Assembly (NCBI RefSeq): GCF_937997595.1
Contig: NZ_CALKTS010000141.1
Coordinates: 1-24,178 of the forward strand
Direction of reading: 5' to 3'
Length of the DNA: 24,178 nucleotides
DNA from: an uncultured Campylobacter sp.
GTDB lineage: Bacteria > Campylobacterota > Campylobacteria > Campylobacterales > Campylobacteraceae
Shown here: one piece after another, positions 14,437 through 23,096 of the stretch
How the letters are laid out: each line of letters starts with the position of its first letter
Numbering within the stretch: the first letter of the stretch is position 1
The notes under the pieces: generated by a model
Told to the model about the DNA's origin: nothing
Seen by the model: only the letters and a program-made list of their open reading frames with translations
The model's database searches: none
Translations under genes and position numbers: made by a program

Positions 14437-16908
14437 ATGCTACCGCTTAAAGAATTCAGAAGCAAAGCCAAAGCGCTTCCGGATATTCTTAACTATGCGA
14501 GCTTCATAGACGACGGGATTTTGCTAAATAAAGACGGCAGTTTAACAGCCGGTTTCTATTATCGTGCTGGTGATATATCCTCTATGACCCTCAACGATCG
14601 AAATTCTTTAAACGCTAGGATAAATGCTATACTCACACGGCTCGGGAATGGTTGGGCGGTCCACGTCGATTGCTCGAGGATCAGAGTTGAAAACTATATG
14701 GATGGCCGAACGTATTATCAAAGTCCTATAGCCCAAATTTTAGAAAATGAACGAAGAAGCTATTTTGAGAATATAGAGCATTATGAGAATATATTCTCAA
14801 TAATATTTACATATCTCCCGCCCAATCGAAATGTTACTAAAATTTCAGATTTGATGGTTATTGATGAAGGAGATGCGGCTAAATCGCAAAATGCCAAGCT
14901 TTTGCAATATTTTAAAAATCAGTTATCCGATATCGAAAGAAGTTTAGCTAACTTCATAAGAATAGAGCCCATGAGACAAAGAGTAATGATCGATGAGATG
15001 AACAATGAAACTATAATGGATGATATGCTCGAATACATCAATTTTTGTCTATGCGGAGAGCGCCAAAAGGTCATTTTGCCCAATGCGCCAATGTATCTAG
15101 ATTGTTTGATCGGTGCAAAAGAATTCCAAACTGGAATGCGCCCTAAAATAGAAGATAAATTTATAGGCGTTATCGCTATAGATGGCTTTCCGAGCGAAAG
15201 CTATCCAAACATTTTGAATGCTCTTACGCAGCTAAATTTTGACTATAGATTCAATACCCGGTTTATTTTCATGGATAGGTATGAGGCCTTAAAAGAGCTG
15301 AATAAATATCGCAAAAAATGGCAGCAAAAGACTAGAGGGTGGTTAGATCAACTGCTAGATCGCCCTACTAGAAAATTGGACGAGCACGCCACTTTAATGG
15401 TAGCGGAGCTTGATAACGCTATAGCTGAAGCAAACGATGGATCCGTATCTTACGGTTATTATTCAGCAAATATAGTGATTTTTAACGAAAATGTCGATAA
15501 GTTGGAAGATAACATCAAAGAGGTAAAATCAAGTCTTGAAAAATTAGGTTTTATGGCTAGAGTTGAGGATATAAACGCAGTAGAAGCATATTTAGGCTCT
15601 CTTCCGGGGTTTGTTTATCCAAATATCAGGCGCCCAATTTTAAATACTTTAAATCTAGCCCATTTGCTTCCTCTTTCCGCTATATGGGCGGGCGAAAAAT
15701 ATAATCCTAGCGATAAATTCCCACCGAACTCCCCGCCTCTTATGCAAACTGTGACGCATGGAGCGACTCCATTTAGGATCAATTTGCATGTCGGCGACTT
15801 GGGGCATACTTTGATTTTTGGCCCTACGGGAGCAGGCAAATCGGTATTATTGGCAAATATACTTTTAAATTTTCAAAAATACCCCAATGCTAAAATATTC
15901 GCTTTTGATAAAGGGCGAAGCCTAATGGCTACAACGCTCGCAACGGGCGGTATTCATTATGACATAGCAGGAGATGATTCCTCTTTGGCGTTCGCCCCTC
16001 TTAGCAATATCAAAACACCAAATCAAATAACCTGGGCCGAAAGCTGGATAGAAACCTGCTTAAAACTGCAAAACGTAACGATCACGCCAAAACATAAAAA
16101 ATCTATACATGAGGCTATGCTTTCGCATGTAGATACCAATTCCAGATCTCTTACGGAATTTATCTCGAATTTACAGGATCAGGAACTGCGGGATGCGCTT
16201 AGTCATTATACGGTATCTGGGCCCGCCGGTTTTTTGCTCGATGCGGAAAACGACGGGTTAAAACTATCACGCATAACGTGCTTTGAAATAGAAAATTTAA
16301 TGAATTTAGGAGATCAAAATATAATTCCGACGCTGCTTTATTCGTTTTATAGAATAGAGCAAGCTTTGGACGGAAGCCCCGCGATCATCATTTTAGATGA
16401 GGCATGGATCGCCTTAGCACATCCCGCCTTTAAAGCGAAAATCAAAGAATGGCTAAAAGTTCTCAGAAAAGCGAATTGCCTTGTCGTAATGGCCACTCAA
16501 AGCCTGAGCGATAGCGCAAAAAGTGGGATACTTGATATATTGCAAGAAAGCTGCCCGACTAAGATATTTTTACCAAACAATGAAGCGTTTAACAAGGGCA
16601 GCGACAATACTTTGGGACCTTATGATTTCTATAAGGTATTCGGCCTCAATGACGTTCAAATTTCAGCCATTAATAATGCCATACCTAAGCAAGAATATTA
16701 TTTTGTTTCACCGCTAGGCACGAGACTTTTTAATATGGCATTGGGTCGAATGAATCTGGCTCTTACTGCTTGCAATGATAAAAATTCAGTCAGGCGTATT
16801 CAGGAGCTATATGCTAAAGATCAAAAGAACTGGGCCTATACTTGGTTTAATGAGAGGGGCATAAATTATGAACCTTATCAAAATTACAAAATAGCTAAAG
16901 GAGCTTAA
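14437..16908 (+). CDS. trbE: Secretion ATPase TrbE (VirB4 family)
   Basis: The 823-residue protein is the largest T4SS ATPase, at the base of the channel. Walker A is GPTGAGKS (residues 462-469) and Walker B is IIILDEAW (Asp654, Glu655). The N-terminal domain (about 1-400) starts with the typical FRSKAKALPDILNYAS and FIDDGILLNKDGSL. RP4 TrbE is about 852 residues. It has 15 bp to trbD and 1 bp to trbJ, the latter with an AAAGGAG site. Confidence 0.96.
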   Translation: MLPLKEFRSKAKALPDILNYASFIDDGILLNKDGSLTAGFYYRAGDISSMTLNDRNSLNARINAILTRLGNGWAVHVDCSRIRVENYMDGRTYYQSPIAQILENERRSYFENIEHYENIFSIIFTYLPPNRNVTKISDLMVIDEGDAAKSQNAKLLQYFKNQLSDIERSLANFIRIEPMRQRVMIDEMNNETIMDDMLEYINFCLCGERQKVILPNAPMYLDCLIGAKEFQTGMRPKIEDKFIGVIAIDGFPSESYPNILNALTQLNFDYRFNTRFIFMDRYEALKELNKYRKKWQQKTRGWLDQLLDRPTRKLDEHATLMVAELDNAIAEANDGSVSYGYYSANIVIFNENVDKLEDNIKEVKSSLEKLGFMARVEDINAVEAYLGSLPGFVYPNIRRPILNTLNLAHLLPLSAIWAGEKYNPSDKFPPNSPPLMQTVTHGATPFRINLHVGDLGHTLIFGPTGAGKSVLLANILLNFQKYPNAKIFAFDKGRSLMATTLATGGIHYDIAGDDSSLAFAPLSNIKTPNQITWAESWIETCLKLQNVTITPKHKKSIHEAMLSHVDTNSRSLTEFISNLQDQELRDALSHYTVSGPAGFLLDAENDGLKLSRITCFEIENLMNLGDQNIIPTLLYSFYRIEQALDGSPAIIILDEAWIALAHPAFKAKIKEWLKVLRKANCLVVMATQSLSDSAKSGILDILQESCPTKIFLPNNEAFNKGSDNTLGPYDFYKVFGLNDVQISAINNAIPKQEYYFVSPLGTRLFNMALGRMNLALTACNDKNSVRRIQELYAKDQKNWAYTWFNERGINYEPYQNYKIAKGA

Positions 16909-16909
16909 A

Positions 16910-17686
16910 ATGACTAGACGAATTTTTATTTCTGGTGCAGTATCGGCAATGCTGATGAGCAATTTAGGAGCCATAACTGTATTTGACCCTTCTAACTTTG
17001 CTCAAAATATTCTTCAAGTTTTGAGCCAGGCAAAAGACTATGCAGAGCAAGCAAGACATTATCAGGAGTTGGCGCGGCAACTGCAACAGCAAATGGAAAT
17101 GGTAAGAATGCAGACTCAAAATTTGCAAAATCTTTCAAAGTATGATTGGCAAAATTTGGGTGCTTTGCTTTATAAGATGAAAAACGTGTATTCGTCCGTC
17201 GAAGCCATTTCCTACGACATGGGAAATGTAAGTGAGATTTTTGACAAACACTATAAGGATTTTGAAGGATATTATGGTGATATGGCAAGCGCATCCAACG
17301 AAGAAGATCGTGGTAAAAGTTTTGCTGAACGCTATAGAGATATTACAAAAGCAAATCAAAATACCTTAAAAGGCACTCTCCAAAAATTAGAGCTTGAAGA
17401 AAAAGATTTCGATAGCGAAGAAGCTATTGTCAAAAAGCTTAAAGAGAGATCGGCTAACTCAAAAGGAAATTTAGAAGTGCTGCAGGCTGGAAATGATCTC
17501 ATGGCATATCAAATTGATGAAACAAGAAGGCTTAGAGTTACCTTAATGACGCAGGCTAATGCCATAACCAATTATCTTTCGGCCCAAAATAACAAAGAAA
17601 TTTTGCAAGACGCCAAAAGCAAAAAAATGAAAGAAGGAAAAAACGATTGGGAAGGGAAGTCGGATTTAAATGCAATCAAATTTTAA
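16910..17686 (+). CDS. trbJ: P-type transfer protein TrbJ (VirB5 family)
   Basis: The 258-residue protein begins with a signal peptide (cleavage near residue 22) followed by VFDPSNFAQN, the usual start of mature TrbJ. The rest is mainly helical with heptad-like regions (about 35-75). VirB5-type proteins sit at the pilus tip and help contact the recipient. Its last residues, WEGKSDLNAIKF, closely match the C-terminus of the next protein, the exclusion lipoprotein. In RP4 trbJ comes after trbI; here it follows trbE. Confidence 0.92.
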   Translation: MTRRIFISGAVSAMLMSNLGAITVFDPSNFAQNILQVLSQAKDYAEQARHYQELARQLQQQMEMVRMQTQNLQNLSKYDWQNLGALLYKMKNVYSSVEAISYDMGNVSEIFDKHYKDFEGYYGDMASASNEEDRGKSFAERYRDITKANQNTLKGTLQKLELEEKDFDSEEAIVKKLKERSANSKGNLEVLQAGNDLMAYQIDETRRLRVTLMTQANAITNYLSAQNNKEILQDAKSKKMKEGKNDWEGKSDLNAIKF

Positions 17687-17732
17687 TTTATTATAATTGC
17701 TTGTTTTCAATTTTATGCAAAGGAGAATTGCA

Positions 17733-17987
17733 ATGAAAAAGGTAATTGTCAGTATGTTGGCCGTAGGTGCTTTTATTTTTCTAACAGGTTGTGAGGAGAA
17801 GCCAAAAACAAGGGATTATTACAAACAACATGTAGAAGAAGCTAAAGTAAAAGTTCAAGAATGCGCAAAAAAAGAAAGAATGAGTAAAAATGAGCAAGAA
17901 GACTGTTCTAATGCCAAATTTGTTACAGAAGCCGGCACAAATACGTGGGAAGGAAAATCCGACCCTAACGCGCTCAAATACGAATAG
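17733..17987 (+). CDS. eexN: EexN/TrbK-like entry-exclusion lipoprotein
   Basis: This 84-residue lipoprotein has lipobox LTGC (acylated Cys20 or near) and the DYYKQHVEEAKVKVQEC pattern typical of EexN proteins, which sit in the inner membrane and stop redundant uptake of the same plasmid. It occupies the trbK slot between trbJ and trbL. ATG 17733 is chosen over an in-frame TTG at 17697 because AAAGGAG stands 8 bp upstream and the protein then begins with a normal signal sequence. The C-terminus WEGKSDPNALKYE echoes that of TrbJ. Its last 98 bases overlap the annotated trbL start. A TATAAT at 17692-17697 could give it its own promoter. Confidence 0.85.
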   Translation: MKKVIVSMLAVGAFIFLTGCEEKPKTRDYYKQHVEEAKVKVQECAKKERMSKNEQEDCSNAKFVTEAGTNTWEGKSDPNALKYE

Positions 17988-19179
17988 CTTTTTATTAAGA
18001 TCAGCTCTCTTGCTGATCTTAATTCCTGCGGCGTGTTTTGGAGTCGAAAATTCAGATGGAATTTTAAGCTTAATTCGCTCGGGTATATTGTCTTGGCAGC
18101 CAACTATAAAAACGGCTTGTATGTGGATATTTGCCGCTTTAGTAGTTATAGACTTAACCTGGACTTTCGGGAAAATGGCGCTTACTGGCTTCGAATTTGG
18201 TGAATTTGTTTTTACACTTATTAAAAAGATCATATTTATTGGAATTATAATTTTTCTATTTGATGTAGAAAAATGGACTAAGTGGCTTTTCGAAGGTTTT
18301 GTGGCACTTTCGGGCAAAGTAAATCAAAATTCTGTTCCGATTACTCCCAATACTGTTCTTTCCCAGGCTATTAGCATAGTTATGATAATTATCAATTCTA
18401 TAGATTTAAATATACCAGAAAGTTTTTTAAAAATAATTTCAGCGCTACTGATGCTTGTAGCATTCGCTTTTATGGCAATAGATTTAATGATAGTTTATAT
18501 AAAATTTTTCTTAATGGTAGTAATTACATATTTTTCTTTGGCGATTAGCGGTATCGAACATTTCAAAAGCATGGGCTTCAATCCTATTTTGTCGTTTATA
18601 AAAGTAGGTATAGAAGTTTTTATGCTACAAAGCTTAATGAGACTAATGTTTAGGATTATGAATGATTCATATCTCGAAATGTTTAATGGCATAACTAGAA
18701 CATCAATAATTCAAATTCTAGTAACTGCCCTAATATTTACCATAATCACAAAAATGGTTTCTAGCGCTATAGAGGCCGTTTTTCAGGGCGGTATAGGAGA
18801 TACTGCAACAGGTGCCTCAGGATTTAAGCAGGTAATGGCTATGACTGGTAGTATGGCAGTGGGCGCCGCAGCGGGAGCTATAGGCGCTACAAGAGCCATA
18901 CAGGCTGCAAAAGACCTACATATTGCAGAGGGCGGAAAAGGTAGCGGCATGGATATGATAAAAGGCGTTGCCAAAAATCTTGCTACTACAGCAGGGGAAC
19001 ATTTACGAGATAATCTCTCAAGAGGCCGTATGCCGAATGATATAGCAAATAGGCTTCAAGAAAAGATCAAAGCAGCCACTTCCGCATCATCGGATAGCTC
19101 AAGCGGAACCATATCGTCAGGATCCTCAGATGCTGCAAGCAACGATGAACCTTATGTATCCGGAGTAAATAATGCTTAA
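17890..19179 (+). CDS. trbL: Polytopic channel protein TrbL (VirB6 family)
   Basis: The 429-residue product from ATG 17890 has a signal-like segment (SFLLRSALLLILIPAACFG, about 33-51), five or six further membrane segments between about 70 and 300, and a Gly/Ala/Ser-rich cytoplasmic tail, the usual TrbL layout. VirB6 proteins form the inner-membrane DNA path. The start is uncertain: ATG 17890 gives a 98-bp overlap with the lipoprotein gene and about 30 polar residues before the signal; ATG 17911 and TTG codons at 17920 and 18010 are alternatives. The conserved part surely begins before base 18030. Confidence 0.85.
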   Translation: MSKKTVLMPNLLQKPAQIRGKENPTLTRSNTNSFLLRSALLLILIPAACFGVENSDGILSLIRSGILSWQPTIKTACMWIFAALVVIDLTWTFGKMALTGFEFGEFVFTLIKKIIFIGIIIFLFDVEKWTKWLFEGFVALSGKVNQNSVPITPNTVLSQAISIVMIIINSIDLNIPESFLKIISALLMLVAFAFMAIDLMIVYIKFFLMVVITYFSLAISGIEHFKSMGFNPILSFIKVGIEVFMLQSLMRLMFRIMNDSYLEMFNGITRTSIIQILVTALIFTIITKMVSSAIEAVFQGGIGDTATGASGFKQVMAMTGSMAVGAAAGAIGATRAIQAAKDLHIAEGGKGSGMDMIKGVAKNLATTAGEHLRDNLSRGRMPNDIANRLQEKIKAATSASSDSSSGTISSGSSDAASNDEPYVSGVNNA

Positions 19180-19234
19180 TAATATTGTAATAACATTATT
19201 TAGACATTATTATAACATTGTAATAATGTCTAAA
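19179..19234. promoter_or_regulatory. Operator-like repeat array before trbF
   Basis: TTTAGACATTATTA (19199-19212) and TAATAATGTCTAAA (19221-19234) form a perfect 14-bp inverted repeat with an 8-bp spacer. Boxes like ATAACATTA recur every 11 bp: ATAATATTG (19179), ATAACATTA (19190), TAGACATTA (19201) and ATAACATTG (19212). It fills the only sizeable gap within the trb operon and ends just before the trbF ribosome site. A second, regulated promoter for trbF onward is likely. Confidence 0.6.
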
Positions 19235-19250
19235 CACAAAAAGGTAATCA

Positions 19251-19904
19251 ATGAAAAATGAAACTAATCCGTATCTTAACGCCAAAACGGAATGGCTTGA
19301 GCGCTATGGAGACTACATCTCGCAACGCAGAAACTGGCAGATCATAGCTTTTTTATCCTTGATCATTGCGTTTGTATGTATTTTGTTTTTGGGGTATACA
19401 TCTACACAAAGCAAGCTCATCCCATACGTTATCGAGGTTGATAAACTCGGTAATACCGGCAAAGTCGGCATAGTTCAAAACATCGATCTAAAAAACCCCA
19501 ACGTTATAAAATATAGCCTCAATACTTTCGTCTATTCTTGGCGATCGATCTGGGGGAACGTAGAAACACAGAAAAAATTCATATTTGATGCATATGCTTA
19601 TTTAGAGCCAAATTCAAAGGCCTATGGCTTTATCAATGACTATTTTAAGCAGAATAATCCATTTGAAAAGTCGGCAACGGAGAATGTCCGGGTAAAAATT
19701 AAAAGCATCGTGCCTCAAAACGCGGATACCTGGCAAGTAGAATGGGAAGAAACAAGCTCAAATTTAGGCGAAGAAAAAATTTCGGAAATAACATACCGGG
19801 GTTTCTTTCAAATCAAACAAATTACACCTACTACGGAAGAGCAGATACTCAAAAATCCTTTGGGAATTTTTATCACGGATCTAAATTTTGCAAAAATTTT
19901 ATAA
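19251..19904 (+). CDS. trbF: Inner-membrane scaffold TrbF (VirB8 family)
   Basis: The 217-residue protein has a short cytoplasmic N-terminus with NPYLNAKTEWLERYGD, one membrane segment (about 31-49) and a periplasmic VirB8 domain that nucleates T4SS assembly. RP4 TrbF is similar in order and slightly larger. The start follows an AAAAAGG site after the repeat array. trbG starts 9 bp downstream. Confidence 0.92.
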   Translation: MKNETNPYLNAKTEWLERYGDYISQRRNWQIIAFLSLIIAFVCILFLGYTSTQSKLIPYVIEVDKLGNTGKVGIVQNIDLKNPNVIKYSLNTFVYSWRSIWGNVETQKKFIFDAYAYLEPNSKAYGFINDYFKQNNPFEKSATENVRVKIKSIVPQNADTWQVEWEETSSNLGEEKISEITYRGFFQIKQITPTTEEQILKNPLGIFITDLNFAKIL

Positions 19905-19913
19905 GGAAAATAT

Positions 19914-20837
19914 ATGAAAAAATTATTATTTTTAGGTGCAATAACCGCAATATCGATGATTGCAAGTGATACGTTTGACGAAAGAGACTTTGCAAATTTA
20001 ACCGATAAAGAAAAAAAGGACCTGGATATAGCCCAAAAATGGATCAACAGGCGAACCACGACTACTGCCGGCAAACACGGCGAAGTCGTATTTCTTTTTG
20101 GTGAAGCTATGCCGAGTATAGTGACGGCACCGTTAAGACTTACGGATATTTCGCTTCAACCAGGCGAAATTATTAAAGATGTCCAGATCGGCGATAGCGT
20201 GCGCTGGATAGTTAGCCTTAGTATTAGCGGCGAAGAGCCCGAAACCGTATCGCACGTCATCGTCAAGCCTACCGACGTAAATTTGCAGACTACTTTGAAC
20301 ATTATGACGAATAGAAGAACTTATCATATCAATTTGATCTCTGGGGCTAAAAATTTTATACCGGCAGTATCATTTCATTATCAAGATGATATTACAAAGT
20401 CGTTAAAAGACTATCAGAAAAGAATGAAAGAAAAGTCTCAATCAAAGGATTTCTATAAAACTGGAGATGATAGAATTCCAACAAATATAGAAAATTTAGA
20501 CTTTGGCTATAGCATAGAAGGGAAGGCCGATTTTAAACCGCTTAGAGTTTATAATGATGGCGTGAAAACCTATATACAAATGCCAAAGAGCATGAAATTT
20601 TATGAGGCGCCGGCGCTGATGATCCTTGATAGCAGCAAAGAAAAGCATATAGTAAATTACAGGCTCAAGTATGATACCTATATAGTTGACAGGCTTTTTA
20701 ATAAAGCCATCCTTATATCTAATATAGGTAGCGCTCAAGAGAAAATCATTATAAGTAAAAAATCTGACAGAACGAATCGAGAGATCGTAAATAACGTCCT
20801 TTACGACTTATCTTTACGCAACAAAGAGGGCAAATGA
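19914..20837 (+). CDS. trbG: Outer-membrane core protein TrbG (VirB9 family)
   Basis: The 307-residue protein begins with a signal peptide (LLFLGAITAISMIAS) and holds the VirB9 beta-sandwich domains: an N-terminal part with VFLFGEAMPSIVTAP and GDSVRWIVS, and a C-terminal part with GYSIEGKADFKPLRVY and DGVKTYIQMP. It joins TrbH and TrbI in the outer-membrane core ring. The stop overlaps trbH as ATGA. Confidence 0.94.
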   Translation: MKKLLFLGAITAISMIASDTFDERDFANLTDKEKKDLDIAQKWINRRTTTTAGKHGEVVFLFGEAMPSIVTAPLRLTDISLQPGEIIKDVQIGDSVRWIVSLSISGEEPETVSHVIVKPTDVNLQTTLNIMTNRRTYHINLISGAKNFIPAVSFHYQDDITKSLKDYQKRMKEKSQSKDFYKTGDDRIPTNIENLDFGYSIEGKADFKPLRVYNDGVKTYIQMPKSMKFYEAPALMILDSSKEKHIVNYRLKYDTYIVDRLFNKAILISNIGSAQEKIIISKKSDRTNREIVNNVLYDLSLRNKEGK

Positions 20838-21253
20838 AAAATTTAGTTTTAGTATTATCGTTGATCTTTAGCGGCTGCATGAGCGTAAATCCCAAGTATT
20901 TCAACTCGAGTATTACCGCGAATAAGGAAATTAGTTACTTGATAATAGCCGATGATATGGCTAAATTTATATCGGAAACATTGCGGCCGAATAACACTAT
21001 CATTTATATCAGCACTGACGATATGGATAGAGGATTTTATGATTATCTGACAAATAGGCTCAGAAATTTAGGCTTTGGTGTAAGCGATAATCCTGACGTT
21101 AAAAATCTAAGTTTTATAAGCTATCGCATTCAGACTCAAGGAGAAAATGTCTTTGCCACATACAATATCAATGAAAGTAAAATCAATAGAATTTTCATCG
21201 TTAGAAACGGCAGACTGGAACCTACTGCGTATACTACGATACTAAAAGGCTGA
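20834..21253 (+). CDS. trbH: Outer-membrane lipoprotein TrbH (VirB7-like)
   Basis: The 139-residue protein has a short signal and lipobox IFSGC, with Cys at about residue 15. Lipidation anchors it in the outer membrane, where it supports the TrbG/TrbI ring. The body is a small mixed alpha/beta domain (DDMAKFISETLRPNNTIIYI). RP4 TrbH is of similar size. It is linked to trbG by a 4-bp overlap and to trbI by a 2-bp gap. Confidence 0.85.
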   Translation: MKNLVLVLSLIFSGCMSVNPKYFNSSITANKEISYLIIADDMAKFISETLRPNNTIIYISTDDMDRGFYDYLTNRLRNLGFGVSDNPDVKNLSFISYRIQTQGENVFATYNINESKINRIFIVRNGRLEPTAYTTILKG

Positions 21254-21255
21254 AA

Positions 21256-22536
21256 ATGAGCGTCCTGGATATAAATTCTTCTCCCACAAAGTCTTCTTCA
21301 GGTAACAAAAGACTCTCTAAAGTGCCCATAATCATCCTTTTGCTTTTGGCAGCCATAGTCTTATTCGCAATATTTTATGCAGCAATGGCTAGAAAACAAG
21401 CAAATCAAAAACAAGCGGCCGAAAATCAATCAGAACAAAGCCAGATAGCTAGAAATCAAGATGTGGGAAATTTTATAGATGATCTGGAAAGCGCCAAAAA
21501 AATGAAATTTGGAACCGATGCGATAGAGGCCAACGATACGACAGCCAACACCGCGATACCTACCATAGACGGTGCAAACAAAAATCCTAATGCTGCAAAA
21601 AATATGACACAACAGCAGGCCCCATCCATACCGCGACTACAAGACGAAGACTCAGAGGACGACATAAAAAAAGAACTAAAGCTAAAAAAAGATCTAAAAT
21701 TTAAGGCCATGACAAGCGTTTCTAAGCTTGGGATCAAGGATGAAGAGAAAAGAAAAAATTTGCAACCAAGTGAACAGCCGCGTAACGCGCAAGATGATAT
21801 TTTGAGCGATTACATTCAAATGATGTCAAGATTACAGCCAGGACAAGCAGCGGGCGTTGCAGGTGAGGGAGATGTGGACAAGGACGCTAAGGCAGAATTA
21901 TTTTTGGCTAAAAAGAAAAATGAAGGTTATTTGGAGAAACTTAAGCAAAAACAAATTAGTCCTTACGAGATTAAAGCTGGCTGGACAATCCCCGCTATCC
22001 TTATTACTGGTATCAACTCGGATCTACCCGGACAAATATTAGCCCAAGTCTCACAAAACGTTTACGATACGGCTACGGGCGAATATTTACTGATCCCGCA
22101 AGGAACGAAAGTCGTAGGCGCCTATTCTAGCAATATCATCTATGGCCAATCTAGAATACTTATCGCATGGAATAAGTTGATCTTTCCAAATGGCGATACT
22201 CTTGACATAGAAAATATGCAAGGAACAAGCCCCGACGGCTATTCCGGTTTTACAGATCAGGTCGATAATCATTACTTTAGGATTTTTGGATCTGCGTTTT
22301 TGATGTCGGCTATAACGGCAGGTATATCTTTGGCCGATCACTCCAATACCAACTCCAATAAAGAAACAAATGCCGATAAGGCGATAGCTGCAGCAATCCA
22401 ACAAATGGGTGCGGTAGCCTCTGAGATGATTAGAAAAAATATGAATATATCCCCTACTTTAGAAATTAGGCCAGGATATAAATTTAATATTTTTGTGACT
22501 AAAGACATAGTTTTAGAGCCTCTTTCTTTGGAGTAG
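21256..22536 (+). CDS. trbI: Core channel protein TrbI (VirB10 family)
   Basis: The 426-residue protein spans both membranes. A cytoplasmic N-terminus of about 22 residues precedes one membrane segment (about 24-43). A long flexible, charged region with coiled-coil tendency (about 45-230) leads to the conserved VirB10 beta-barrel (about 235-425) with AGWTIPAILITGINSDLPG, LLIPQGTKVVG and IRPGYKFNIFVTKD. The final element is typical of the family. Length is near RP4 TrbI (about 463). Confidence 0.95.
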   Translation: MSVLDINSSPTKSSSGNKRLSKVPIIILLLLAAIVLFAIFYAAMARKQANQKQAAENQSEQSQIARNQDVGNFIDDLESAKKMKFGTDAIEANDTTANTAIPTIDGANKNPNAAKNMTQQQAPSIPRLQDEDSEDDIKKELKLKKDLKFKAMTSVSKLGIKDEEKRKNLQPSEQPRNAQDDILSDYIQMMSRLQPGQAAGVAGEGDVDKDAKAELFLAKKKNEGYLEKLKQKQISPYEIKAGWTIPAILITGINSDLPGQILAQVSQNVYDTATGEYLLIPQGTKVVGAYSSNIIYGQSRILIAWNKLIFPNGDTLDIENMQGTSPDGYSGFTDQVDNHYFRIFGSAFLMSAITAGISLADHSNTNSNKETNADKAIAAAIQQMGAVASEMIRKNMNISPTLEIRPGYKFNIFVTKDIVLEPLSLE

Positions 22537-22538
22537 AT

Positions 22539-23096
22539 ATGAAGATCGTAATTAACATATTCGGTAGTCCTTGCGCCGGAAAAACAACCCTGGCGAAGAA
22601 GCTGCATGAACGATTTATAAAAAACAAAAAGCCGGTCTCTTTGGTATCGGAATTCGCTACGTTCCTAATCGCACAGAATAAGGCCCATTTGCTGCAGGAT
22701 CAAATTTTCGTTACGAACGGACAAAAACAGCTTTTGGAAGATGGGCTAATCAACAACGATATAGCCATAACAGATTCGCCCATAGAGCTTGGGCTTATTT
22801 ACTCCAAAGAGGATTGTAAAGAAAAGGTCCAAAAGATTATCGACGAATGCAATAGGGGCTACGAGGGCATAAATTTCTTCATTAAAAGGCCTAAAAATTT
22901 AAAATATTCACAAAGCGGCCGCATCCATACGGACGAACAAAGTAAGGCCATTGAAATGGAGCTCCTTGCCAAATTTAGAGATAAAAACTTTACATTCATA
23001 AGCCAGGAGACCGATTTAAAGGAAATTATGTCAAAAATAAATCATGAAATATACAAAATCAAAAGAACCAAAAATATTATGGGGATCCATCTATGA
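22539..23096 (+). CDS. P-loop NTPase, NadR/AAA_28-like, unknown role
   Basis: The 185-residue protein has Walker A GSPCAGKT (residues 9-16), a switch-like ITDSP (Asp79), and FIKRP followed by the basic GRIHTDEQ stretch, resembling small nucleoside-kinase-like ATPases of the AAA_28/NadR group. It is not one of the standard trb genes. Its position between trbI and trbN, with 2-bp and 4-bp junctions, shows it is part of the operon. It may phosphorylate a nucleotide or nicotinamide compound in the recipient or act as a regulator; the substrate cannot be told from sequence. Related genes also occur in phages. Confidence 0.7.
   Translation: MKIVINIFGSPCAGKTTLAKKLHERFIKNKKPVSLVSEFATFLIAQNKAHLLQDQIFVTNGQKQLLEDGLINNDIAITDSPIELGLIYSKEDCKEKVQKIIDECNRGYEGINFFIKRPKNLKYSQSGRIHTDEQSKAIEMELLAKFRDKNFTFISQETDLKEIMSKINHEIYKIKRTKNIMGIHL

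Noticed and set aside
17697..17732. In-frame TTG as the start of the exclusion lipoprotein
   Set aside because: It would add residues before the signal sequence, while ATG 17733 has a strong ribosome site at the right distance.
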